Assembly (NCBI RefSeq): GCF_030209745.1
Contig: NZ_JARVRJ010000006.1
Location: 62,001 to 126,000 of the forward strand
Direction of reading: 5' to 3'
DNA: 64,000 nt
Source: Arthrobacter sp. fls2-241-R2A-200
GTDB lineage: Bacteria; Actinomycetota; Actinomycetes; Actinomycetales; Micrococcaceae
The position numbers and the translations under genes are program-made. The notes beneath the pieces were generated by a model. The model was not told the DNA's origin. It made no database searches and saw only the letters and a list, made by a program, of their open reading frames with translations. Below are positions 57,310-64,000 of this stretch, piece after piece (within the stretch, counting starts at the first letter, position 1; each line of letters starts with the position of its first letter).

Positions 57310-57316
57310 CCATAAG

Positions 57317-57349
57317 AAAAGTCCCGGCCAGTATTGGCCGGGACTTTTT
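57317..57349. terminator. Bidirectional intrinsic terminator after tRNA-Ala
   Basis: AAAAGTCCCGGCCA and its complement form a 14-bp stem with a 4-base loop, followed by TTTTTGCTTT on the plus strand and preceded by an A run, so it can serve both tRNA-Ala and the convergent glycosidase gene. Confidence 0.9.
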
Positions 57350-57365
57350 GCTTTAACATCCGAGG

Positions 57366-59390
57366 CTAGCCGGCAGGGACCTTTTGGAGAGCTTGATCCA
57401 AGAAGGCTTTGAGTTCTCCCTTTCCTAACACCGGGGTAACGACGCCGAGGTCCAAGGTGGGCTGTGTGGCGGCAGCGGCTGCTGTCTCGGCGCTTTGAAC
57501 GTCCTTGCGGGCTTGGGTAACTGCCTGGGCATCGCCCTTCTTGGCCGCGTCCAACATCGCGATGGCCTGCTGCACACCTCGGCCGTACTGTGCTGCTGCT
57601 GCGGTCCAATTCACGGCGTCATTGGCGAAGCCCGGCTCCGCCATTCGGGGCAGCAGGTCGGGGAGCCGCTGGAGCAGCTCCGCGCGCGCCAGCAATGCCC
57701 CGGACGGTGACTGGCCGGCGTCGTACGCTGACCAGAACTGGTTTATATCCGCCGTCAGCGCGGGTGCCGACGGCGTCAGCGCATCACCTTGCCAGTCCTG
57801 GTTCAGGTCCGCGAAAGCCCTGACTCCGGCTTGGACATCGGGGGCAGGACCTGCCACCGCGGTCAATGCCGCATCCATGGACTTGGCGGGATCGTAGGCG
57901 GGCCCGTTCCACGACAGGTCCGCGTAATTGAAGATGGCGGGCAGCGATAAATAGGCCTCGATCATCGGGTTGGTAACAATACCCCTGATCGCTTGGTTGA
58001 GATCGGAGTCGCGTCCCTTTACCGGTCCCAGGAAGATGTGGTCCTGCGAATAGTCATTGACGGGGTAGTTGTCCCAGATCACGATGTTCCGCTTCGTTCC
58101 GGGGCTTCCATAGCTCTGCTGGGCTGTCTCGGCAGAACCACGGGTGATCCGGTGGGACACCACGTCCTCGCCCGTCCACTGAACCACGATGTCGGGATTG
58201 AGGGCACGGCCCAGTGCCTTCTTGTAGGGGGTGCTGCCCGAACCGTTGTAGAAAGTGGGGACCATTTGCAGAGGCTGGATGTCCGGCTTCTTGGATATGA
58301 ACCGAGCATTGACGTCGTTCAGGAACGAAGCTTCCGCTTTCCCGAGGCCAGCCTCGTTGGAACCAAATTCCTTCACGTCCTCATCGCACTGGACCTTGGT
58401 GTCTATGTCGTCAAGGGGAATCACAAATGAGCGGACGCCCAAGCTGTAGAGGGATTCAAGCTTGGCTACCGCGGCATTCAGGTCCGCGACACTTGAGTAG
58501 CAGATATCCAGACCCGGGGACAGCGAATAGGTGAACCGGATGTGGTTCGCCGTTGCAGTGTCAATAAGCTCTTGCAGTTCCCTGAGTTGCTGATTCGAAT
58601 ACAGGGTCCGCCACTGATCCCGGAGAAGCGGATCGTTCTTCGGGGAGTAGATGAAGGTGTTCATCTTTTGTTGAGCGGCGAACTTGATGACGTCCAAACG
58701 GGCTTGATGGGACCAGGGGATTCCGTAGAAGCCTTCGATAACTCCACGGGTCTGCATCAACGGCCAGTCGCTGATGAGGGCGGCGGACACTGTTCCACCT
58801 GTGAGGAGTTGCCTGAGGGTTTGTATACCGTGAAAGATCCCATCGCCGTCGCGTCCCACCAAGACCGCGGTGGGTATCCCGGCCGATGTGCCAGTAGCGA
58901 TTGCATAGCCCTCCGCGTGTCCAAGAGCTTTCTGGTTAGCGGCTGCGCTGTCCCGTCCAAGAGTCGCGAGAACTGTGGAAACTTGGGGGTCGCTGGCAGC
59001 GCCGAGGTACACGGCGGAGGAGCCCGACGTCGGATTGGCCAAGGAGGTTACGGTCTCCGCAGTCCCGCCGGCGCCCACCACAAGTGCTTGGACTGCCGAG
59101 ACGGAGGCTGGGTCCGTTCCAGCCGTTGCCACTACATAGACATGCCCGTTCAGGGGAACGGGTTTCCCCGACGCCGCTGTGGCGTGCTGCGGCACAGGGT
59201 AGATGGCAGGCAAACCCGGTTCACCCGGACTCGTTGCGCTTCCAGGAGAGGAACCGGCGTTTGATTGGTTGTACCTCATCAGAACGAACCAACCCGCGAG
59301 CAGGAGGACCGCCGCCACGATACCGGCCGTGATGAGCATGAAAACCGACTGTCTGCGCTGCGGGCCCCGATCTCCCGGTGATGTGTCCAC
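57366..59390 (-). CDS. Membrane-anchored GH84-like beta-N-acetylglucosaminidase/hyaluronidase
   Basis: A 674-residue extracellular glycosidase. I start at the GTG at 59390, with GAGGGGG seven bases upstream; the frame is open to 59468. After 16 basic residues, a membrane helix (about 17-38) anchors it without a clear signal peptidase site. Residues about 65-205 form a GH20b-type beta-alpha domain (PQHATAASGKPVPLNGHVYV). The catalytic domain starts RGVIEGFYGIPWSHQ (near 215) and has the adjacent catalytic acids Asp327-Asp328 in VIPLDDIDTK. A helical C-terminal domain follows. GH84 enzymes use substrate-assisted cleavage of GlcNAc-containing glycans; the substrate here could be hyaluronan, chitin fragments or wall turnover products. 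Confidence 0.85.
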   Translation of the reverse strand: MDTSPGDRGPQRRQSVFMLITAGIVAAVLLLAGWFVLMRYNQSNAGSSPGSATSPGEPGLPAIYPVPQHATAASGKPVPLNGHVYVVATAGTDPASVSAVQALVVGAGGTAETVTSLANPTSGSSAVYLGAASDPQVSTVLATLGRDSAAANQKALGHAEGYAIATGTSAGIPTAVLVGRDGDGIFHGIQTLRQLLTGGTVSAALISDWPLMQTRGVIEGFYGIPWSHQARLDVIKFAAQQKMNTFIYSPKNDPLLRDQWRTLYSNQQLRELQELIDTATANHIRFTYSLSPGLDICYSSVADLNAAVAKLESLYSLGVRSFVIPLDDIDTKVQCDEDVKEFGSNEAGLGKAEASFLNDVNARFISKKPDIQPLQMVPTFYNGSGSTPYKKALGRALNPDIVVQWTGEDVVSHRITRGSAETAQQSYGSPGTKRNIVIWDNYPVNDYSQDHIFLGPVKGRDSDLNQAIRGIVTNPMIEAYLSLPAIFNYADLSWNGPAYDPAKSMDAALTAVAGPAPDVQAGVRAFADLNQDWQGDALTPSAPALTADINQFWSAYDAGQSPSGALLARAELLQRLPDLLPRMAEPGFANDAVNWTAAAAQYGRGVQQAIAMLDAAKKGDAQAVTQARKDVQSAETAAAAATQPTLDLGVVTPVLGKGELKAFLDQALQKVPAG

Positions 59391-59520
59391 TAGATGCCCC
59401 CTGAGTGTGCGATCGGCAGCCCTGTGACCTGCGGCGACGGGATCCACCTGTAGTGATAAGACAACCACACAGACCCCGACGCAGATAGGGTGGTCGGCTT
59501 CGGGACACTAGGGTGGACCC

Positions 59521-60429
59521 GTGAACCTTCTTATCGCCACCCTCGGGGTCCTCGGCGTGGCTTCCTCCGGGCCGTTGATCGCAGGAACCCTCGGGGCTAC
59601 CTCGGTGACGGCCTTGGCGATCGCATTCTGGCGTAATGCCATCGGCGCAGTTGTGATGGCAGCACCCGTCGCCCTACGCAGGCCGGCCGAATTCGCCAGG
59701 GTCACGCGGCGCGAATTTTGGTGGTCAGCTGTTGCGGCAGTTGCTTTGGCACTGCATTTTGCATGCTTTATCACAGCCCTGCAGCTCACCTCTGTAGCAG
59801 CTGCAACGGCCTTGGTCTGCCTGCAGTCCGGATGGATTGCCGTTTTCCAGTCGCTACGGGGCACAAGGCACCGCTGGCCCGTGCTTGTGGGTTTAGGGAT
59901 AGCATTCGGGGGCGTTGTCGCGATCACGGGTTTCGACACCGGATCTTCTCCTACCGCACTTCCGGGCGACGTCCTGGCCTTGGCGGGGGGCGCACTGGCA
60001 GGGTTGTATACCTTGGCTGGCGGGAAAGCGCGCCAATCGATGGGAACAGGAACCTACACCACCCTTTGCTACGGGATGTGCGCGGCTATCGTGGCGGTGT
60101 TGGCCCTGGCGAGCCACCAGCCGCTTGCAGGGTTCGACGCCGGAGGCTGGCTCGGAATTATCGCCGTCACCGTCTGTGCGCAGCTGGTGGGCCACACGGC
60201 GTTCAACCATTTGTTGGCGACCATGAGTCCCCTCTTGGTGTCCATGATCATCTTGCTGGAAATTCCGGGAGCCGCGCTGCTGGCCGCTATCTTCTTGCAT
60301 GAGACCTTGCCGGCCGGGACATATGCGGGCCTGGCCATGATTTTGGCCGGCCTGGTGGTGGTTGTCACCGGGCAGCGCCACAACCGCGCCTCAGCGGAGC
60401 GGCGTGAGGCCGAACTAGGCACTGACTGA
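59521..60429 (+). CDS. EamA/DMT superfamily transporter
   Basis: A 302-residue transporter with about ten helices made of two EamA repeats, e.g. NLLIATLGVLGVASSGPLIA in the first and a second beginning around residue 145. A -10-like TAGGGT at 59509-59514 ends six bases before the GTG start, so the mRNA may be leaderless. It resembles RhaT/EamA drug-metabolite exporters; cargo unknown. Convergent with the glycosyltransferase 3 bp downstream. Confidence 0.85.
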   Translation: MNLLIATLGVLGVASSGPLIAGTLGATSVTALAIAFWRNAIGAVVMAAPVALRRPAEFARVTRREFWWSAVAAVALALHFACFITALQLTSVAAATALVCLQSGWIAVFQSLRGTRHRWPVLVGLGIAFGGVVAITGFDTGSSPTALPGDVLALAGGALAGLYTLAGGKARQSMGTGTYTTLCYGMCAAIVAVLALASHQPLAGFDAGGWLGIIAVTVCAQLVGHTAFNHLLATMSPLLVSMIILLEIPGAALLAAIFLHETLPAGTYAGLAMILAGLVVVVTGQRHNRASAERREAELGTD

Positions 60430-60431
60430 AG

Positions 60432-61313
60432 TCAGGGCCCGCGCCGTCCTGCGGGAACGGCGTTCATCGTGTGGATGGCGCGCAGCACCTTGGCAGGAAA
60501 ATACACCGAGAAGAAAACGACCATGGGTGCCTTCAACGCGATTTTGTTGACGTTATGGGCCTTATACGTGCGATCAAACCGCGTGACGTAGTAGCGGTAA
60601 TCCTTTGGCGAATCCTCCAGCCGCCGGGCGGACATGCCCGAGACCATGTGGGGTACGTATTGGATCTTGAGGTCGTGGTCAAAGAGGTGCAATGACAGGT
60701 CTATGTCCTCGTGCATCTCGTCTTTTTCGTCCAAGCAGGTTTCGTTGCGGATGATCTCCCAAGCTGTTCGACGGATGGCCATATTGGAGCCGAACAGGAA
60801 ATGGTACTGATGCTTTGCCAAGCGCAGCATGAGTTGGCGCATCTTGTCGTCAGCTTTCAACCCAAACCGCCGCATAGGCATGTCGTAATAGACCACGGGG
60901 CCCGTGATTGCTTGCACCGAACGGTCGGCGAAGGCCTTCTGGACTTGTTCGACCCAATCGGGCTCCACCACCGAGTCGGCATCGATTCGTCCCAGAATGT
61001 CACCGCTGGCGCTATCCAGCCCAAAGTTCCGTGTGGGAATCAGACCCTGTGCCTTGTCCTGCTGGAGCAGGATGATGGGGCTTTCCGGATATTCGTCCTG
61101 CATTTGGCGCACGAAGGCCGCGGTGCGGTCTGTGGAACGGTTATCCACCACAATGATCTCGTCAGCCGGGACGGATTGGTAGACGGCAGCAAGGAGACAC
61201 TGGCGTATAACACTTTCCTCGTTATACGCCGGGATGACAATGGAAACCCGAGGGGCGCCAAGGGCATCCGGGGGCGCGTCCGCGAAGGGACTATCAGCTG
61301 GCATCCCCATCAA
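60432..61313 (-). CDS. Family 2 glycosyltransferase
   Basis: A 293-residue GT-A fold enzyme. RVSIVIPAYNEESVIRQCLL starts the nucleotide-binding domain, VVDNRSTDRTAAF follows, the metal-binding DxD-like motif is in GRIDADSVVEPDW, and the catalytic-base/acceptor region is MHEDIDLSLHLFDHD. A C-terminal hydrophobic stretch (APMVVFFSVYFPAK) may associate with the membrane. Donor and acceptor sugars are not known. No other polysaccharide genes are adjacent. Confidence 0.87.
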   Translation of the reverse strand: MMGMPADSPFADAPPDALGAPRVSIVIPAYNEESVIRQCLLAAVYQSVPADEIIVVDNRSTDRTAAFVRQMQDEYPESPIILLQQDKAQGLIPTRNFGLDSASGDILGRIDADSVVEPDWVEQVQKAFADRSVQAITGPVVYYDMPMRRFGLKADDKMRQLMLRLAKHQYHFLFGSNMAIRRTAWEIIRNETCLDEKDEMHEDIDLSLHLFDHDLKIQYVPHMVSGMSARRLEDSPKDYRYYVTRFDRTYKAHNVNKIALKAPMVVFFSVYFPAKVLRAIHTMNAVPAGRRGP

Positions 61314-61369
61314 TCTAACACCCGGGCCGCGCGCTTGGTCGGTCGACTTGGTTAAGTGTGGACAAACAC

Positions 61370-61404
61370 TGAAGGGGACCCTGGCTGTGCCAGGATCCCC
61401 TTCA
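61370..61404. terminator. Hairpin downstream of the repeat-rich membrane protein gene
   Basis: TGAAGGGGA and TCCCCTTCA enclose a second complementary pair (CCTGGC/GCCAGG) around a 3-base loop, 35 bases in all, about 80 bases beyond the stop at 61484. No strong T tract on the minus side (GTGTTT follows). Confidence 0.6.
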
Positions 61405-61483
61405 AAGGACTGCTTGGTGCCTCTTCCCGCCGTCGGCGGTTTGATTCACCGACTAGTTATCAATAACCAGTCGAGGCGCTTGA

Positions 61484-62512
61484 TTAGCTGTGGGCGCCGT
61501 TGGATTCCGAGGTGGAGTCCTGGTTCTCATTGGACTCTTTGTTGAGGCTGGCCGCGATGTTCTTGACCGCAGTCTTCGCGTCCGTGGCTACCTTCGCCGA
61601 GTGCTCTCCCGAATCCTGCGGGGTGCCTTCACCTGCATCCTCCGCTGTGCCCTCCGACGTCTCATCCTCGGTGGCCACTGATGCGGGTTCAGCCTCAACA
61701 TCGGTGGTTGTGGGCGCGACATCCGTTGCGGCAGACTGGCTGGCGGCAGCTTCGGCAGCTTCGGCAACCGGCGCCGGCGTCGGCTTGGGAGTAACCGGAG
61801 AAGGCGTCTTCCACGGATCCTCCACGGGCTTGGAGGCCTTCCACGCGGCGACACCCGCGGCGGCAGCTGCAGCGATGACTGTCAGGATCAACCACCCGCG
61901 CTTCTTGGGCTGCTGTTCTTTGCCCAACTTAGCCGTCCTCCGCTGAGCCTTATCCAGCTGCGCGGTTGCGGCCTTGGCAGCCTCCTCGGCCGCGGCTTGC
62001 AGTTGCTTGCTGGTGGCCTGCGCTTGCTGCTGGACGCTGTGCACAACGCCGGAGTCCACCAGTTTCTGCGCTACGGCATCCACTTGCGCGGGAGCGTTTT
62101 CCAGGACCTGGTGCACCACCACGGAGGCCTGGCCCAGCTGTTCGGACAATTTGGGCAAGTATTCAACAACTACCTTGTCCCGGGCCTGGCCGAGCACCGG
62201 AGTGGCCTTGTTCAAAGCCTCTTGGATCTTGGGTGTCGCGTCTTCGACTGCATCATGGATCTTTGGCGCAAGCTGCGCCAGCCCGTCCTGGATCCGCGGC
62301 GTAACTACCGCCACGCCGTCGGCGAGGTTGTGCGCAGCGGACTTCAGCCCCTCTTGGATCTTGGGGGAAGCGCTGTCGATACCGTGCTGGATACGCGGAA
62401 CAGCCCAATTCACGGCTGCTTCCACACGGGGCGCAGCCCAGTCGCGGGCGTTGTCAACGCTGGCCGCCACGGATTGTTCGAGGTCGCGGGCAATACGGTC
62501 TGATTTCTTCAC
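61484..62512 (-). CDS. Repeat-rich single-pass membrane protein, unknown
   Basis: A 342-residue protein I cannot place in a named family. I choose the GTG at 62512, with GGGAGGT five bases upstream; the frame is open to 62569. Residues about 20-110 contain five to seven 11-14 residue repeats of the type PRIQDGLAQLAPKIHDAVED, followed by an amphipathic helical region to about 205. A membrane helix WLILTVIAAAAAAGVAAWKA spans about 207-227. The C-terminal 110 residues are a Pro/Ala/Glu/Ser-rich, acidic, probably disordered tail. The layout recalls actinobacterial proteins with apolipoprotein-like helical repeats. Role unknown, possibly membrane or envelope structure. Confidence 0.7.
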   Translation of the reverse strand: MKKSDRIARDLEQSVAASVDNARDWAAPRVEAAVNWAVPRIQHGIDSASPKIQEGLKSAAHNLADGVAVVTPRIQDGLAQLAPKIHDAVEDATPKIQEALNKATPVLGQARDKVVVEYLPKLSEQLGQASVVVHQVLENAPAQVDAVAQKLVDSGVVHSVQQQAQATSKQLQAAAEEAAKAATAQLDKAQRRTAKLGKEQQPKKRGWLILTVIAAAAAAGVAAWKASKPVEDPWKTPSPVTPKPTPAPVAEAAEAAASQSAATDVAPTTTDVEAEPASVATEDETSEGTAEDAGEGTPQDSGEHSAKVATDAKTAVKNIAASLNKESNENQDSTSESNGAHS

Positions 62513-62665
62513 AACTACCTCCCGATACACATGCTCGTTTGTTGCTAGCCTACGTCGCTTAGTGAACACGGGCTATTCATCTGCCCGTTTCGTCCCGGAT
62601 TTCACCCAGCGCGGAACCGGCTTCACTGCAACGTTGGCGTTGACCCTGCATGGAAGAATGGATTC

Positions 62666-63208
62666 ATGACCATCGCAACTGCAAAAGCAACGATCCACAC
62701 GACCCTCGGCGATATCAAGGTTGACCTCTTCGGCAACCACGCGCCCAAGACGGTCGCCAACTTCATTGGCTTGGCCACCGGCGAAAAGGCTTGGAACCAC
62801 CCCGAAACCGGTGAGGACAAGACGGGTACGCCGCTTTATGACGGCACCATCTTCCACCGCATCATCAAGGACTTCATGATCCAGGGCGGCGATCCCCTGG
62901 GCCGCGGCGTCGGCGGACCGGGCTACCAGTTCGACGACGAGATCCACCCGGAACTGACCTTCAATGCTCCCTACAAGCTGGCCATGGCCAACGCGGGTGT
63001 GCAGATGGGCAAGGGAACCAACGGTTCACAGTTCTTCATCACCACGGTCAACACCGACTGGCTGTTCGGCAAGCACAGCATCTTCGGCGAGGTTACCGAC
63101 GAAGACTCCCGCAAGGTAGTAGACGCCATCGAGGGTGTCCGCACGGGCATGGGCGACCGTCCTGTGGAGGACGTCGTCATCAAGAGCATCGACATCGAAC
63201 AGCTCTAA
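62666..63208 (+). CDS. ppiB: Cyclophilin-type peptidyl-prolyl cis-trans isomerase
   Basis: A 180-residue cytosolic foldase. Active-site residues are in TIFHRIIKDFMIQGGDPLGR (catalytic Arg) and NGSQFFITTVNTDWLFGKH. No signal peptide. Start ATG at 62666. Same location near gyrA and a rhomboid gene as in mycobacteria (ppiA Rv0009, Rv0010). Confidence 0.96.
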   Translation: MTIATAKATIHTTLGDIKVDLFGNHAPKTVANFIGLATGEKAWNHPETGEDKTGTPLYDGTIFHRIIKDFMIQGGDPLGRGVGGPGYQFDDEIHPELTFNAPYKLAMANAGVQMGKGTNGSQFFITTVNTDWLFGKHSIFGEVTDEDSRKVVDAIEGVRTGMGDRPVEDVVIKSIDIEQL

Positions 63209-63229
63209 GCCACGCGCTGAACCAGTCAG

Positions 63230-64000
63230 ATGAGCTACGGAATTCCGTCGGCTGAGCCGTCCGCCGCCATCCCGGTGTGCCCACGGCACCCGGACCGGCC
63301 CTCCTACGTGAGGTGCCAGCGATGTGGGCGTCCAGCGTGCCCCGAATGCCAGCGGGCGGCCGCCGTCGGATTCCAATGCATTGACTGCGTCAACGAACAA
63401 AAACGTTCGACGCCGACATACCGTGCGCCCTATGGCGGTGCCCTGGCGGCGGGCAGGCCGCTGATGACGTATTTGATCATCGCCCTGTGCGTGGTGGTGT
63501 ACATCCTCCAGTGGGTACTCCCCGGCGACCTCGTTTTCCAGGATTTCGCTTACGCGAACATCTTTGCCGGCAGTGAACCGTGGAGGATGCTTACCTCCGC
63601 GTTCCTGCATTCGCAGGGTTTCCTCCTGCACATTGTCCTCAACATGTACTCGCTATGGATATTCGGGCAAGTCCTTGAGCCGTTGCTCGGACGCCTTCGA
63701 TTCCTGGCCGTGTACCTGCTGGCCGCGGTGGGTGGCTCGGTGGGCTTCCTGCTTCTGACCCCCACCGTTCCCCCTGTTGGACTGGTTGGCGCGTCCGGAG
63801 CGATCTTCGGTCTCTTTGGAGCCCTGCTGGTGGTGCAGCGCCAACGTGGTGGCCAAACGAGGCAGCTCTGGGTCCTGATCGTGCTTAACGGCGTCATTGG
63901 TTTCCTCGTGCCGGGCATTGCATGGCAAGCCCACCTTGGCGGCCTGATTACCGGTGCGATCGCTGCAGCCGCGATTACATACGCGCCCCGCGGTAAGAGC
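63230..64000 (+). CDS. Rhomboid family intramembrane serine protease (3' end outside window)
   Basis: 257 codons visible, open at the window end. The start is the ATG at 63230, 21 bases after ppiB. An N-terminal zinc-binding B-box-like region has Cys17, His20, Cys29, Cys32, Cys37, Cys40, Cys50 and Cys53. The rhomboid domain begins near residue 78 with a first helix (YLIIALCVVVYILQW), a HSQGFLLHIVLNMYSLW region with the conserved HxxxN, the catalytic GASG serine at Ser189, and the catalytic His235 in WQAHLGGLITG. Substrates unknown. Confidence 0.92.
   Translation, partial: MSYGIPSAEPSAAIPVCPRHPDRPSYVRCQRCGRPACPECQRAAAVGFQCIDCVNEQKRSTPTYRAPYGGALAAGRPLMTYLIIALCVVVYILQWVLPGDLVFQDFAYANIFAGSEPWRMLTSAFLHSQGFLLHIVLNMYSLWIFGQVLEPLLGRLRFLAVYLLAAVGGSVGFLLLTPTVPPVGLVGASGAIFGLFGALLVVQRQRGGQTRQLWVLIVLNGVIGFLVPGIAWQAHLGGLITGAIAAAAITYAPRGKS

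Overview
This 64-kb window is high-GC actinobacterial DNA and almost certainly lies across the chromosomal replication origin of an Arthrobacter/Paenarthrobacter-type member of the Micrococcaceae. The evidence is gene order: parB-parA-rsmG-jag-yidC-yidD-rnpA-rpmH // dnaA-dnaN-gnd-recF-dciA-gyrB-gyrA-DUF3566-tRNA-Ile-DLW39-tRNA-Ala, together with DnaA boxes and ten ParB-binding parS sites. The genus is inferred from gene content and protein style; no database search was possible.

Left flank (1-28 kb) is mostly accessory and housekeeping metabolism. It holds the end of a DUF1345 membrane protein, two APC amino-acid permeases, an M18 aminopeptidase, a NIF3-like domain protein with a cyclase-family hydrolase and an IclR regulator, a secreted metallophosphoesterase, a truncated CDF-type membrane protein with a DUF1232 protein, and a second IclR regulator. 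These are followed by an ABC exporter/two-component operon, a PAP2-diacylglycerol kinase fusion, an MFS/ABC-F pair and a lipoprotein class B PBP. A divergent HxlR/NmrA-type pair shares an operator-like inverted repeat. A phytoene-desaturase-like oxidoreductase and a GT87-like membrane protein form a minus-strand group, preceded by two tiny ORFs with very strong Shine-Dalgarno sequences. The flank ends with a histidine phosphatase and the CCA-adding enzyme.

Origin-proximal arm (28-45 kb): a NUDIX hydrolase, the lipid II flippase MurJ, a separate protein resembling the cytoplasmic and extracellular parts that mycobacteria fuse to MurJ, and trxB-trxA behind a SigH/SigR-type promoter. Next comes about 5 kb without a convincing gene (34.0-39.1 kb) that carries nine of the ten parS sites and two perfect DnaA boxes. 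After it come parB-parA, rsmG, jag, yidC, yidD, rnpA and rpmH, all on the minus strand.

Origin and right arm (45-64 kb): dnaA sits between two non-coding blocks rich in DnaA boxes (44.66-45.13 and 46.55-47.12 kb). The plus-strand replication/topology block dnaN-gnd-recF-dciA-gyrB-gyrA follows, then the DUF3566/tRNA/DLW39 cluster. A GH84-type glycosidase, an EamA transporter, a GT2 glycosyltransferase, a repeat-rich membrane-anchored protein, cyclophilin ppiB and a rhomboid protease cut by the window end complete it.

The points I judge most worth following up are: the gene-free parS/DnaA-box region; the split MurJ system with a protein that appears to keep only a kinase N-lobe; two previously easy-to-miss small ORFs at 24.9-25.4 kb; and the stand-alone NIF3-like domain next to a cyclase-family gene. 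I saw no CRISPR array, insertion sequence, prophage or recognisable defence system.
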